Assembly: GCF_002954385.1 (NCBI RefSeq)
Contig: NZ_MQVY01000001.1
Coordinates: 658,892 to 722,891 of the forward strand
Reading direction: 5' to 3'
DNA: 64,000 bases
Origin: Tenacibaculum sp. SG-28
GTDB lineage: Bacteria; Bacteroidota; Bacteroidia; Flavobacteriales; Flavobacteriaceae
A program made the translations under genes and the position numbers. The notes under the pieces were generated by a model. The model made no database searches and was not told the DNA's origin. It saw only the letters and a list, made by a program, of their open reading frames with translations. This document shows positions 55,531-64,000 of this stretch, in pieces. The number at the start of each line of letters is the position of its first letter. The first letter of the stretch is position 1.

Positions 55531-56571
55531 ATGAAAATAAAACACGAAACCACCAAATACCACATTGCAATTTTTGCAATTTGGATAATTTTTACATCCC
55601 TGCGAAGTCTTCTTATTGTAAAAGAAAATATATTGAGTGGCTCTTATGCAAGCTTTTTATTATTGTTTTTGGCGCTTTATACGTTTATATACTGGGTAAA
55701 TTTTACATATTTTATTCCACAAACTATTGGAAGAGCTAAATATTGGCTATACAGCGTGTATTTACTGCTGTCTGTAGTGTCTTTTGCTGTATTACGTTAT
55801 TTAATAGAGGAAGTAATTGTGTTTCATATTACCGGAATGCACAATTATGCAGAAGACTCTAGAGTATTTATGCCCTACGTTCTGGATAATGCATATTATG
55901 CATTTCAGGCTGTTTTTATGGCATTTATAGTATATTTCATATTGGATGTTGTTCGTAAAAATGATCGCATTAACGAACTTAAACTGCAACAAAAAACATC
56001 AGAGCTTCAGGTGTTAAAAGCACAATTAGAACCACATTTTCTCTTTAATACATTAAATGCATTTTACGTAGAATTAGTGCATCAACTTCCTAAAGTAGCA
56101 GATGATATTTTAAGATTGTCAGAACTATTGCGATTTGTAACCTATGAAACACAAAACGAAAATATTGCATTGTCTGATGATCTCAAATTTTTAGAGGATT
56201 ATATTTTCTTCTATCGAAAACGCTATGAGGATAGTTTACATGTGGTTTATAATTTTACCGGTGAAAAAAAGGGGTATGCCATTCCTAGTATGGTTTTACT
56301 ACATTTTGTAGAAAATGTCTTTAAACACGGCGATATTACTAATAAAGATTTTCCTGCTCAAATTTCTGTTGCATCGGAAAATAAATTTTTAATTGTTTCG
56401 ACTAAAAATAAAATTAATACATCCGAAAAATACACCAATACTGGAATTGGGACAAATTCCATTGTAAAAAAACTAGATTTATTGTACGGTAAATCATATG
56501 TCTATGAGATTAACTTTCAAAATAATATCTTTGAGGTGATGTTAAAAATACCACTATGGATTCAAGAGTAA
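55531..56571 (+). CDS. LytS-type sensor histidine kinase
   Basis: A 346-residue membrane histidine kinase. Four hydrophobic segments lie at about 10-30, 40-60, 72-92 and 115-140. A linker coiled coil (about 140-165) leads to the His_kinase domain with the phosphoacceptor His in LKAQLEPHFLFNTLNAFYVE (about H170). The ATPase part is seen in YEDSLHVVYNF and PSMVLLHFVENVFKHG (N-box), with the G-box TNTGIGTNSI. It overlaps the response regulator gene by 16 bases, so the pair forms a two-component system. The signal is unknown. Confidence 0.92.
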   Translation: MKIKHETTKYHIAIFAIWIIFTSLRSLLIVKENILSGSYASFLLLFLALYTFIYWVNFTYFIPQTIGRAKYWLYSVYLLLSVVSFAVLRYLIEEVIVFHITGMHNYAEDSRVFMPYVLDNAYYAFQAVFMAFIVYFILDVVRKNDRINELKLQQKTSELQVLKAQLEPHFLFNTLNAFYVELVHQLPKVADDILRLSELLRFVTYETQNENIALSDDLKFLEDYIFFYRKRYEDSLHVVYNFTGEKKGYAIPSMVLLHFVENVFKHGDITNKDFPAQISVASENKFLIVSTKNKINTSEKYTNTGIGTNSIVKKLDLLYGKSYVYEINFQNNIFEVMLKIPLWIQE

Positions 56572-57269
56572 TTAAATGTGTAATTGTTGACGATGAGCCT
56601 CCAGCAATAAGACTATTAGAAGCATACGCAAGTAAAGTAGACTTTTTACAAGTTGTGCAAACAACAACAAAATCGTTGGAAGTATTGCAAATTATAGAAA
56701 AAGAAAACATCGATCTAGTATTTATGGATGTGCAGATGCCTAACTTAACAGGCATGCAGTTAGCCAAGCTTGTTTCCGATAAAGTAGATATTATTTTCAC
56801 GACGGCTTTCGAAAAATTTGCGACAGAGAGTTATGAGAGAAATGCTGTAGATTATCTATTAAAACCTTTTTCATTCGAACGTTTTTACCAAGCTGTAAAT
56901 AAATATAAAGGAAGCATCATTTCTAAAAAAATAGAAAACCAAAGCTCTACCGAATTTTTATTTATTAAAACCGATGGTAAAAATAATTTTGAAAGAGTTT
57001 ATATAAAGGATATATACTATCTAGAGGGAATTAAAAATTACGTTGCAATACATTTAAATGACAAGCAAATAATTACCTACGGAACCTTAAAAGGAATCGC
57101 TGCTTCTTTAAACGATGATTTTGTGCAGATTCACAAATCTTATATAGTGGCCTTACAGCATGTTCTGCAAACGGATTCACTATCCGTTACAATTAACGGT
57201 TCAAATTTACCCATTGGAGATACTTATAAAAAGTCTTTTTTTGAAAATGTAAAAGCGAAAAGCTTTTGA
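56556..57269 (+). CDS. LytTR family response regulator
   Basis: A 237-residue response regulator. The receiver domain (1-120) has the acidic pocket D12-D13-E14, the phosphoacceptor Asp58 in LVFMDVQMP, and the Lys of YLLKPFSFERF. The LytTR DNA-binding domain (about 135-237) shows FLFIKTDGKNNFERVYIKDI, YYLEGIKNYVAIH, and QIHKSYIVALQHV. It is translationally coupled to the kinase gene upstream (16-base overlap). Target genes are unknown; LytTR regulators usually bind two imperfect direct repeats. Confidence 0.93.
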   Translation: MDSRVIKCVIVDDEPPAIRLLEAYASKVDFLQVVQTTTKSLEVLQIIEKENIDLVFMDVQMPNLTGMQLAKLVSDKVDIIFTTAFEKFATESYERNAVDYLLKPFSFERFYQAVNKYKGSIISKKIENQSSTEFLFIKTDGKNNFERVYIKDIYYLEGIKNYVAIHLNDKQIITYGTLKGIAASLNDDFVQIHKSYIVALQHVLQTDSLSVTINGSNLPIGDTYKKSFFENVKAKSF

Positions 57270-57292
57270 AAATTAAAATTACTTAAAAAGTA

Positions 57293-57317
57293 CCCCAAAC
57301 ACTTTTAATGTTCGGGG
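57293..57317 (-). terminator. Probable terminator of asnB
   Basis: Minus-strand RNA can form CCCCGAACA / TGTTTGGGG, a 9-bp stem with one G-U pair and loop TTAAAAG, followed by TACTTTTT. It lies about 27 bases past the asnB stop; as plus-strand RNA it has a mismatch and no T run. Confidence 0.65.
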
Positions 57318-57343
57318 ACTCACTAACTAAAATAAAGATATAA

Positions 57344-59005
57344 TTAATAGGCATCTTCGTGCACGGCTGCAATTGCTCTTCCACTAGGTTCGTTCATGTT
57401 TTGAAAACTAGCATCCCAAGCTAAAGCGGTCGGGCTACTGCAAGCAACAGAAGGAACCGATGGGACGGTAAGTGCTGCTGTATCACTCGAGAAGTGTTCT
57501 TCAAAAATAGTACGATAATGATATTCTTCTTTTGTTCTTGGTTTTTGTGTTGGGAAGCGGTGCACTGCATTTGTCATCATTTCGTCTGTAACTGCCTCGT
57601 TTACTACTTTTTTTAGGGTGTCTATCCAACTGTAACCAACACCATCTGAAAATTGTTCTTTTTGTCGCCAAGCTACACTTTCTGGTAAATAGCTCTCAAA
57701 GGCTTTCCGCAATACCCATTTCTCCATGCGCTCCCCGTTTATCATTTTGTCTTTTGGGTTAATACGCATTGCAACATCCATAAACTCCTTGTCCAAAAAA
57801 GGAACACGGCCTTCAATTCCCCAAGCCATGAGGTTTTTATTAGCTCTCAGGCAGTCATATTGATATAGTTTATCTAATTTTCGTACGGTTTCTTTATGAA
57901 ATTCTTCTGCATTCGGTGCTTTGTGAAAGTATAAATACCCTCCAAATATTTCGTCGGCTCCTTCACCTGATAGTACCATTTTAATTCCCATAGATTTGAT
58001 TACCCTAGCCATTAAATACATCGGAGTTGAAGCTCTTATCGTCGTAATATCGTAGGTTTCTAAATTATAGATAACATCTTTTATAGCATCTAAACCCTCC
58101 TGAATGGTGAAGGTTATTTCGTGGTGAATTGTACCGATGTGATCCGATACTTTTTTTGCCGCCGCCAAATCTGGTGAACCTTCTAATCCTACCGAAAACG
58201 AATGTAGTTGGGGATACCAAGCCTCATCTTTATCTCCAGATTCAACACGCTTAGCAGCATATTTTTTAGCTATTGCCGAGGTAATAGAGGAGTCTAGTCC
58301 TCCCGATAATAATACCCCGTAAGGAACATCGCTCATAAGCTGTCGGTGTACAGCTGCTTCCAAGGCATCTTTTATTTCAGTTATGTTGGTTTGGTTTTCT
58401 CTTACCGTCTCGTACTCCATCCAATCCCTTGTGTACCATTTCTGCAAGCCATTTTCTCTAGTGTAATAATGTCCTGGAGGAAATATTTCAATTTTGTTAC
58501 AAAACCCCTCTAATGCTTTTAGTTCAGAGGCCACATAAAAAGTACCTTGCTTATCCCATCCCATATACAATGGAATTATTCCCATGTGATCTCTAGCTAT
58601 TAGATACTCGTCTGTCGCTGTGTCATAAACTGCAAAACCGAAGATTCCATTTAAATCATCTAAAAAATGTTCTCCTTTTTCTTTGTAGAGAGCAAGTATT
58701 ACCTCACAGTCTGATTTTGTTAAGAAATCATGATTTTCTTTTAATTCTTCTCGTATTTCTTTGTGATTGTATATCTCACCATTTGCAGCAAGAACAAACC
58801 TTCGGTCTTTACTAAATAATGGTTGTTGCCCTGATGTCGGATCTACTATTGCCAGACGTTCGTGTGCCATTATTGTTTTATTGTCACTATAAATCCCACT
58901 CCAATCAGGACCTCTATGTCTAATTTTTTTAGCCATTTCTAATAATTGAGGTCGTATTATTTCTGATTTTTCTTTTAAGTCAAAAGCGCATACAATTCCA
59001 CACAT
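57344..59005 (-). CDS. asnB: Asparagine synthetase B (glutamine-hydrolysing)
   Basis: A 553-residue asparagine synthetase. The N-terminal glutaminase domain begins MCGIVCAFD, with the nucleophile Cys2; other glutaminase residues are in GPDWSGIY and AANGEIYNHKEIRE. The synthetase domain has the pyrophosphate loop LLSGGLDSSITS (about 227-238) and LSGEGADEIFGGY. It makes asparagine from aspartate, glutamine and ATP. It is divergent from the trp operon with about 265 bases between the start codon and the trp leader peptide. The C-terminus (SVACSSPTALAWDASFQNM) matches the long AsnB class. Confidence 0.94.
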   Translation of the reverse strand: MCGIVCAFDLKEKSEIIRPQLLEMAKKIRHRGPDWSGIYSDNKTIMAHERLAIVDPTSGQQPLFSKDRRFVLAANGEIYNHKEIREELKENHDFLTKSDCEVILALYKEKGEHFLDDLNGIFGFAVYDTATDEYLIARDHMGIIPLYMGWDKQGTFYVASELKALEGFCNKIEIFPPGHYYTRENGLQKWYTRDWMEYETVRENQTNITEIKDALEAAVHRQLMSDVPYGVLLSGGLDSSITSAIAKKYAAKRVESGDKDEAWYPQLHSFSVGLEGSPDLAAAKKVSDHIGTIHHEITFTIQEGLDAIKDVIYNLETYDITTIRASTPMYLMARVIKSMGIKMVLSGEGADEIFGGYLYFHKAPNAEEFHKETVRKLDKLYQYDCLRANKNLMAWGIEGRVPFLDKEFMDVAMRINPKDKMINGERMEKWVLRKAFESYLPESVAWRQKEQFSDGVGYSWIDTLKKVVNEAVTDEMMTNAVHRFPTQKPRTKEEYHYRTIFEEHFSSDTAALTVPSVPSVACSSPTALAWDASFQNMNEPSGRAIAAVHEDAY

Positions 59006-59254
59006 AATATTTTATATTTGATTTTTATAATTTTAAATAATAAATCAATCTTCAGTTACGATTGCTTTACAAACAACGTAATTAAGTTTATTTTATTAAA
59101 CTATTTAATTAAATTTGATTTCATATTTAAATCAAAATAACAATATTAGTTTTATATTGTTATATAAACTACTAGAACTACTGATTTAATTAACTTTTTT
59201 AAAGATCTCTTTCAGAATTAGCTGAAAAAAGTTTTTTTTATAAAAAATCTATTA

Positions 59255-59262
59255 TAAATTTG
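59255..59262 (+). promoter_or_regulatory. -7 promoter element of the trp operon
   Basis: TAAATTTG matches TAnnTTTG. The transcript would start about 59267-59269, only a few bases before the leader peptide ATG at 59272. No -33 TTG at the ideal distance. Confidence 0.5.
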
Positions 59263-59271
59263 CTTCATCAA

Positions 59272-59316
59272 ATGACAAAACAAAACAACATATGGTGGTG
59301 GAACTCTCTTAAATGA
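59272..59316 (+). CDS. trpL: trp operon leader peptide
   Basis: A 14-codon ORF, MTKQNNIWWWNSLK, with three consecutive Trp codons (59293-59301). It starts almost at the predicted transcript end and ends 38 bases before a terminator hairpin that precedes trpE. This is the classical arrangement of transcription attenuation: when tryptophan is scarce the ribosome stalls at the Trp codons and the terminator does not form. A conserved Bacteroidota leader of this type is known as the Bacteroid-trp motif. Confidence 0.85.
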   Translation: MTKQNNIWWWNSLK

Positions 59317-59321
59317 ATTAA

Positions 59322-59384
59322 GTGAGCATACCTCTATTATTGAAATATAAATTTAAAAGGCTTATCTCACGATAAGCCTTTTTT
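59322..59384 (+). promoter_or_regulatory. trp attenuator (leader terminator and possible antiterminator)
   Basis: Terminator AAAAGGCTTATC (59355-59366), loop TCAC, GATAAGCCTTTT (59371-59382), then T. GTGAG (59322-59326) can pair with CTCAC (59366-59370) and is a candidate for the competing pairing. It lies just before trpE. Confidence 0.8.
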
Positions 59385-59405
59385 GTTTTCATAAAACAAC
59401 TAAAA

Positions 59406-60797
59406 ATGAATACCATTAAATTTACCACTACTTTTAAACAACAACTCGCTGATAAAGTAACTCCGGTTGGATTATATCTCAGGTTAAGAGATACATATGC
59501 TAATACGCTTCTTTTAGAAAGTTCTGATTATCACAGTAAGGAAGAAAGTTATTCTTTTATATGCATAGAACCAGTAGTATCCATGAAGGCAGACAAAGAT
59601 GTTTTTACAACTTTTTTTAAAGGAAAAGAGACAACCAAACAGCCTATTACAACTAATTTTAACGAGCTGTTCAATAGTTTTAGTAGAAGTATCACTTTAG
59701 ATTGTCCATCTGCCATAAAATCATTTAACGGTTTATATGGCTATACCACTTATGACAGTGTTCAGTACTTCGAAAATATAAAGTTTACAGTACAAGATGC
59801 ACCATCTGCGATACCAATGATGCAATATAGTTTCTATCGTTTTATAATTGCTATAAATCACTTTAACGATGAATTAACTCTTGTGGAAAATATTTTAGAA
59901 AATACCGCCTCAAGAATAGAAGAAATAGAAACCGTTATTGCATCACAAGTTTTTAATTCTCAAAGTTTTTCACTTTCACAAGAAGAAACCTCAAATTGCA
60001 CTAACGATGAATTTAAGGAGTATGTTACAAAGGCGAAAGCACATTGTAAGCGTGGTGATGTATTTCAATTGGTTTTATCACGACAGTTCCAACAGCGTTT
60101 TAAAGGCGATGAATTTAATGTGTATAGGGCTCTTCGCTCTATAAATCCTTCTCCGTATTTATTTTATTTCGACTACGGAAGTTTTAAACTAATGGGTTCT
60201 TCTCCTGAAGCCCAAATTAAAATAAACAGTGGTAAAGCCATCATCAATCCCATAGCGGGGACATTTCGAAGAACAGGAGATATGGCAAAAGATATACAAC
60301 TTGGAAAACAATTGTCAGCGGATAAAAAAGAAACTGCAGAACATGTTATGCTTGTAGATTTAGCAAGAAATGACTTAAGTAAGCACGCTGAGAATGTAAG
60401 GGTGGAAGTGTTTAAAGAGGTACAATATTTTAGCCATGTAATTCATTTAGTTTCTACTGTACAAGGTACTATTCACGGTAACCCAATTAAAGTTGTTGGA
60501 GATACTTTTCCAGCAGGAACACTCAGTGGAGCCCCTAAATACAAAGCAATGCAACTAATTGACACTTATGAGAATCAATCGAGAGGTTTTTATGGTGGCG
60601 CAGTAGGCATTATTGGTTTGGATGGTTCGGTTAATTTAGCAATTGCAATTCGTTCCTTTGTAAGTAAAAAGAATGTTCTTTATTACCAGGCTGGAGCAGG
60701 TATTGTGATTCATTCGGATGAGGAAAATGAGTTACAAGAGGTTAACAATAAATTAGCTGCTTTAAAAAAAGCTTTGGTTCTAGCGGAAACACTATAA
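59406..60797 (+). CDS. trpE: Anthranilate synthase component I
   Basis: A 463-residue chorismate-binding enzyme. With TrpG it makes anthranilate, the first step of tryptophan synthesis. Visible: YHSKEESYSFICIEPV in the N-terminal domain, and in the C-terminal domain FQLVLSRQFQQRF, the chorismate site PEAQIKINSGKAIINPIAGTFRR-type segment, EHVMLVDLARNDLSKHA, and PAGTLSGAPKYKAMQLID. The N-terminal LLESSDYHSKEES motif corresponds to the tryptophan feedback site. It starts 22 bases after the attenuator hairpin and is followed by trpG. Confidence 0.95.
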   Translation: MNTIKFTTTFKQQLADKVTPVGLYLRLRDTYANTLLLESSDYHSKEESYSFICIEPVVSMKADKDVFTTFFKGKETTKQPITTNFNELFNSFSRSITLDCPSAIKSFNGLYGYTTYDSVQYFENIKFTVQDAPSAIPMMQYSFYRFIIAINHFNDELTLVENILENTASRIEEIETVIASQVFNSQSFSLSQEETSNCTNDEFKEYVTKAKAHCKRGDVFQLVLSRQFQQRFKGDEFNVYRALRSINPSPYLFYFDYGSFKLMGSSPEAQIKINSGKAIINPIAGTFRRTGDMAKDIQLGKQLSADKKETAEHVMLVDLARNDLSKHAENVRVEVFKEVQYFSHVIHLVSTVQGTIHGNPIKVVGDTFPAGTLSGAPKYKAMQLIDTYENQSRGFYGGAVGIIGLDGSVNLAIAIRSFVSKKNVLYYQAGAGIVIHSDEENELQEVNNKLAALKKALVLAETL

Positions 60798-60853
60798 GTG
60801 CGGCGAAATACAATTATTAAGAAAATAAAGGTTAAGAAATAAATAAAATAGAT

Positions 60854-61449
60854 ATGGACATATTAATTATAGATAATTATGATTCGTTTACTTATAATTT
60901 AGTACACATGGTAGAGAATATTACCGGAAAATATCCTGATGTTTACCGAAACGATGAAATAGCATTACAAGATATCGGTAAGTATGATGCTTTAATTCTC
61001 TCTCCGGGTCCTGGTATTCCTGAAGAAGCGGGAATATTAAAAGAAGCAATCCGAACCTATGCTGGAGTACTGCCGATTTTTGGCGTTTGCTTGGGATTAC
61101 AAGCTATTACCGAAGTTTTGGAGGTACTATTGAAAACATGAATGAGGTTTTCCATGGGGTAGCTACAAATATGAGAGTACTCCAAAAAAATGCAGTACTA
61201 TTTAATAATGTTCCTACTACATTCCCTGCTGCACGTTATCATTCCTGGGTTGCTACGACTAAAAATTTGCCGGAAGATTTGGAAATAACAGCAGTAGACG
61301 AATCGGGTGCAATAATGGCGATAGAACACCGACACTTTCCAATAAGTGCAGTTCAGTTTCATCCGGAAAGTATATTAACTGAAGTAGGAGAGACAATTGT
61401 AAAAAATTTTATCAAATACGCCGAAAAATTACTTCTAACTGCGAAATAG
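60854..61449 (+). CDS. trpG: Anthranilate synthase component II (glutaminase), frameshifted
   Basis: A class I glutamine amidotransferase, about 198 residues when repaired, giving ammonia to TrpE. It starts MDILIIDNYDSFTYNLVHMV. The nucleophile Cys is in FGVCLGLQA and the His-Glu pair in QFHPESIL. The oxyanion segment LSPGPGIPEEAG is present. The frame breaks at the T4 run 61116-61119: one extra T gives ITEVFGGTIENMNEVFHGV and restores one protein. The rest of the operon is intact, so a sequencing error is most likely. Confidence 0.92.
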
Positions 61450-61467
61450 TATTATACTTTTTATCTT

Positions 61468-62457
61468 ATGAAAGAAACATTAGAAAAATTATACCAACAC
61501 AAAAGATTGAGTAGGTCAGAGTCCAAATTGTTGTTAATAAATATAGCAAAAAACAGTTATAACGAAGCAGAATTAACCTCATTTTTAACTGTTTTTATGA
61601 TGCGCCCAATTACTGTAGAGGAGTTGTCAGGTTTTAGGGAAGCTTTGTTAGAACTTGCTATAAAGGTAGATTTATCGGAATTCAATGCTATCGACATTGT
61701 AGGAACAGGTGGTGATGGAAAGGATACGTTTAATATCTCTACACTTACATCCTTTGTAGTGGCAGGCACCGGGCAAAAGGTAACTAAACACGGTAATTAT
61801 TCAGTATCTTCTTCATCTGGTTCTTCCGATATGTTAGAGCGTTTTGGTTATTCATTCACGAACGATGTTGCTATTCTTAAATCCCAGTTAGACAAAGCAA
61901 ATATATGTTTTCTACATGCCCCCAAATTTCACCCTGCAATGAAAGCAGTAGGACCGGTTCGCAAGGCTTTAAAATTAAAAACATTTTTCAATATCTTAGG
62001 TCCACTAGTTAATCCTAGTATGCCAAAAAATCAATTATTAGGAACTTTTAATTTAGAAGTTGCCCGATTATACCATTACATATTGGAGGAAGAAGACTCA
62101 AATTTTGGCATAGTACATGCCTTAGACGGCTACGACGAAATATCGCTTACGAGTAGTTTCAAACTGTTCACTAAACACGGGGAGCAATTGATATCTCCTG
62201 AAGATTTACAAATGGAAACAATAAAACAAAATGCAATTTATGGCGGTAATTCTGTAGATGAGGCAGCAAAAATATTTTCTAAAATTATTCATGGTGACGG
62301 CACTAAAGAACAGAACAATGTGGTGCTTACAAACGCAGCATATGCGCTAATGGTTGTGGATAATGCTCTGTCCTTTTCGGATGCCTTTGCAAAAGCTAAA
62401 GATTCTCTGTTAGGAGGGAAAGCAAAGGAATGTTTAAATATGCTAATACTTAATTAA
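61468..62457 (+). CDS. trpD: Anthranilate phosphoribosyltransferase
   Basis: A 329-residue enzyme that joins anthranilate to PRPP, the second step of tryptophan synthesis. Visible: the PRPP loop DIVGTGGDGKDTFNISTLTS, the anthranilate-binding KHGNYSVSSSSGSSDMLE, the conserved FLHAPKFHPAMKAVGPVRK, and FNILGPLVNPSMPKNQLLGT. The start is ATG 61468, 18 bases after the trpG stop, and trpC follows after 18 bases. Confidence 0.95.
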   Translation: MKETLEKLYQHKRLSRSESKLLLINIAKNSYNEAELTSFLTVFMMRPITVEELSGFREALLELAIKVDLSEFNAIDIVGTGGDGKDTFNISTLTSFVVAGTGQKVTKHGNYSVSSSSGSSDMLERFGYSFTNDVAILKSQLDKANICFLHAPKFHPAMKAVGPVRKALKLKTFFNILGPLVNPSMPKNQLLGTFNLEVARLYHYILEEEDSNFGIVHALDGYDEISLTSSFKLFTKHGEQLISPEDLQMETIKQNAIYGGNSVDEAAKIFSKIIHGDGTKEQNNVVLTNAAYALMVVDNALSFSDAFAKAKDSLLGGKAKECLNMLILN

Positions 62458-62475
62458 CACTATAACCTACAAATA

Positions 62476-63264
62476 ATGACAATATTAGATAAAATTATAG
62501 CTTTCAAAAAGAAAGAGGTTCTAAAGATAAAAGCAGAGGTTCCGGTAAAAAAATTAATTGAGAGTCCTAATTTTAAAACACCCTCTTTTTCTTTAAAAAA
62601 ATCCTTATTAGATCCCTTTTCTACAGGTATAATTGCCGAATACAAAAGACAGTCACCCTCCAAAGGAATTATCAACGATACCATAGGAGTAGCTGCAGTA
62701 ACGGAAGGCTATCTTGATGCCAATGTCGCAGCACAATCCATTTTAACCGACACCTCTTTTTTTGGTGGTACTATGGCAGATTTGATGGAAGCTCGAACTG
62801 TAAACCAACACAAGCCTATTTTGAGAAAAGACTTTGTAGTGGATGGTTTTCAGATTGTGGAAGCAAAGGCAATTGGTGCCGACGCGGTACTTCTAATAGC
62901 AACTTGTCTGTCTGCAAAAGAATTGAAAAATTACGGGCAGTTAGCGAAAGATTTAGGGCTTGAGGTGTTGTACGAGGTGCACACAAAGGAAGATTTAGAT
63001 AAAATCAATGACCTCGATGGTAAAATTATAGGAATTAACAATAGAGATTTAAAATCTTTTACGGTAGATATCGAAAATTCTATAGCACTGGCAAGTCAAA
63101 TTCCAGATAGTGCGGTTAAAGTATCTGAGAGCGGTATATCAGATCCACGAATAATTACAGGGTTAAAAGAGTTTGGCTTTAAAGGTTTTTTAATTGGAGA
63201 AAATTTTATGAAAGAAGAGGATCCTGGGGAAGCCTGCAAGAACTTTATTAGTCAAATACGATAA
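62476..63264 (+). CDS. trpC: Indole-3-glycerol phosphate synthase
   Basis: A 262-residue TIM-barrel enzyme that closes the indole ring. Visible: the N-terminal MTILDKIIAFKKKEV, catalytic Lys in IIAEYKRQSPSKG, the PTRKDFV-like LRKDFVVDGFQI, GADAVLLIATCLS, EVHTKEDL, GINNRDLKSF, and VSESGISDPR. All catalytic residues appear present. It is separate from trpF, as is usual in Bacteroidota, rather than fused. trpF starts 9 bases later. Confidence 0.95.
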   Translation: MTILDKIIAFKKKEVLKIKAEVPVKKLIESPNFKTPSFSLKKSLLDPFSTGIIAEYKRQSPSKGIINDTIGVAAVTEGYLDANVAAQSILTDTSFFGGTMADLMEARTVNQHKPILRKDFVVDGFQIVEAKAIGADAVLLIATCLSAKELKNYGQLAKDLGLEVLYEVHTKEDLDKINDLDGKIIGINNRDLKSFTVDIENSIALASQIPDSAVKVSESGISDPRIITGLKEFGFKGFLIGENFMKEEDPGEACKNFISQIR

Positions 63265-63273
63265 ATCAATACG

Positions 63274-63903
63274 ATGAAACTAAAAGTTTGTGGAATGAAA
63301 TACGTAAAAAATATAGAACAAGTAGCAGCATTATTGCCCGACTACTTAGGTTTTATTTTTTACGAGTCATCGAAACGAAATTTTGAAGGTATTATTCCTG
63401 ATATACCTAAAAGCATAAAAAAAGTAGGAGTATTTGTAAATGAATACCAAGAAATTGTGGTTTCTCTAGCACAAGAATATCAATTGGAAATGTTGCAATT
63501 ACATGGAGAAGAAACTCCTGCTTACATTGCAGAACTGAGGGTACACCTACCTATGATTAAAATCATTAAAGTATTTTCAGTAAAGGATACTTTTAATTTT
63601 AATGCTTTAGAGAACTATGAAAACCTAGTCGATTACTTCCTATTTGATACAAAAGGAAAAGAAAAGGGAGGAAATGGTGTGGTTTTTAATTGGGAAGTCT
63701 TACAAAATTATCCCTCTAAAAAACCGTACTTTTTAAGTGGTGGTATTGGTTTGGATAGGCTTGATGCGTTGCAAGTATTTCTACAAAGTGTTGCAGGAAA
63801 GTATTGTATAGCAATTGATGTGAATAGTAAATTTGAGACCGTTCCTGGTAGTAAAGAAACTAGAGCACTTGCGAAATTTAAAAAAAGTATTGAAAATTTA
63901 TAG
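63274..63903 (+). CDS. trpF: Phosphoribosylanthranilate isomerase
   Basis: A 209-residue TIM-barrel isomerase that carries out the third step of tryptophan synthesis. Visible: catalytic Cys in KVCGMKYVKNIEQV, the conserved LGFIFYESSKRNF, GVFVNE, LQLHGEET, the catalytic Asp in FLFDTKGKEKGGNG, and the phosphate loop FLSGGIGLDR. Length is standard. It starts 9 bases after trpC, and trpB starts 39 bases after its stop. Confidence 0.95.
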   Translation: MKLKVCGMKYVKNIEQVAALLPDYLGFIFYESSKRNFEGIIPDIPKSIKKVGVFVNEYQEIVVSLAQEYQLEMLQLHGEETPAYIAELRVHLPMIKIIKVFSVKDTFNFNALENYENLVDYFLFDTKGKEKGGNGVVFNWEVLQNYPSKKPYFLSGGIGLDRLDALQVFLQSVAGKYCIAIDVNSKFETVPGSKETRALAKFKKSIENL

Positions 63904-63942
63904 ACGATTCGTCTTATAGAAATAAAAACACAACAAATAATT

Positions 63943-64000
63943 ATGAAATTTCAACCAGATAGTAATGGATATTATGGGCAATTTGGAGGAGCATTTGTTC
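63943..64000 (+). CDS. trpB: Tryptophan synthase beta chain, truncated by window end
   Basis: Starts at ATG 63943 with MKFQPDSNGYYGQFGGAFV, the typical TrpB N-terminus (GxxGxFGGxFV). Only 19 codons lie in the window. It continues the trp operon; trpA is expected next. Confidence 0.9.
   Translation, partial: MKFQPDSNGYYGQFGGAFV

Overview
The window is a 64 kb stretch of an AT-rich chromosome from a Bacteroidota bacterium, most likely family Flavobacteriaceae. This rests on three things. Many genes are preceded by the Bacteroidota -7 promoter element TAnnTTTG, and few by a Shine-Dalgarno sequence. Gene types typical of the group are present: DUF2807/DUF4097 proteins under an ECF sigma factor, an OstA-like protein, LytTR regulators, a TonB receptor with a carboxypeptidase-like domain, and a six-S1-domain rpsA. 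Signal peptides and lipoboxes are of flavobacterial style. I saw no tRNA, rRNA, CRISPR, insertion sequence, prophage or plasmid signature; the window reads as core chromosome.

Layout. 1-4.3 kb: 3' part of isocitrate lyase, a GNAT acetyltransferase, an FMN reductase, a MarR regulator with a palindrome on its promoter, a fatty acid hydroxylase. 4.3-5.5 kb: ribosomal operon rpsF-rpsR-rplI. 5.7-9.9 kb: lysA, then a leftward operon of ECF sigma factor, membrane anti-sigma-like protein, DUF4097-like and DUF2807 proteins. 10-17 kb: HMG-CoA lyase, a putative secreted zinc peptidase, pheT, pyrD-lysE, a TPR lipoprotein. 17-27 kb: lon, ABC-F ATPase, TlpA-like lipoprotein, DEAD-box helicase, rpsA. 27-38 kb: secreted metzincin-like protein, orphan LytTR regulator, SDR, long RluA-type pseudouridine synthase, acyl-CoA ligase, class III aminotransferase, OstA-like protein. 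37-44 kb: PLP decarboxylase, gcvT, thioredoxin-like protein, priA, then a non-coding region with a strong small-RNA candidate. 44-50 kb: lipoprotein, TonB receptor and His-rich protein (possible metal uptake), terC, a lipoprotein, purB. 50-59 kb: VWA protein, CPXCG protein, thioesterase, prohibitin, DUF5694 protein, LytS/LytTR pair, asnB. 59-64 kb: trp operon with a leader peptide containing three consecutive Trp codons and an attenuator, then trpE-G-D-C-F-B (trpB cut by the window end).

The most striking global feature is that eleven genes are broken by single-base frameshifts (about thirteen sites), nearly all explained by loss of one base, mostly in short homopolymers. Essential or normally intact genes such as priA and trpG are affected, so residual sequencing error is far likelier than gene decay. 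Such genes are given below as one locus spanning both parts, with the inferred site.

The best candidates for undescribed biology are a compact small-RNA-like unit at 43444-43549 followed by more structure and a 51-codon ORF, the MarR operator palindrome, the ECF/DUF4097/DUF2807 operon with an ECF-type promoter, and the His-rich/TonB/lipoprotein cluster.
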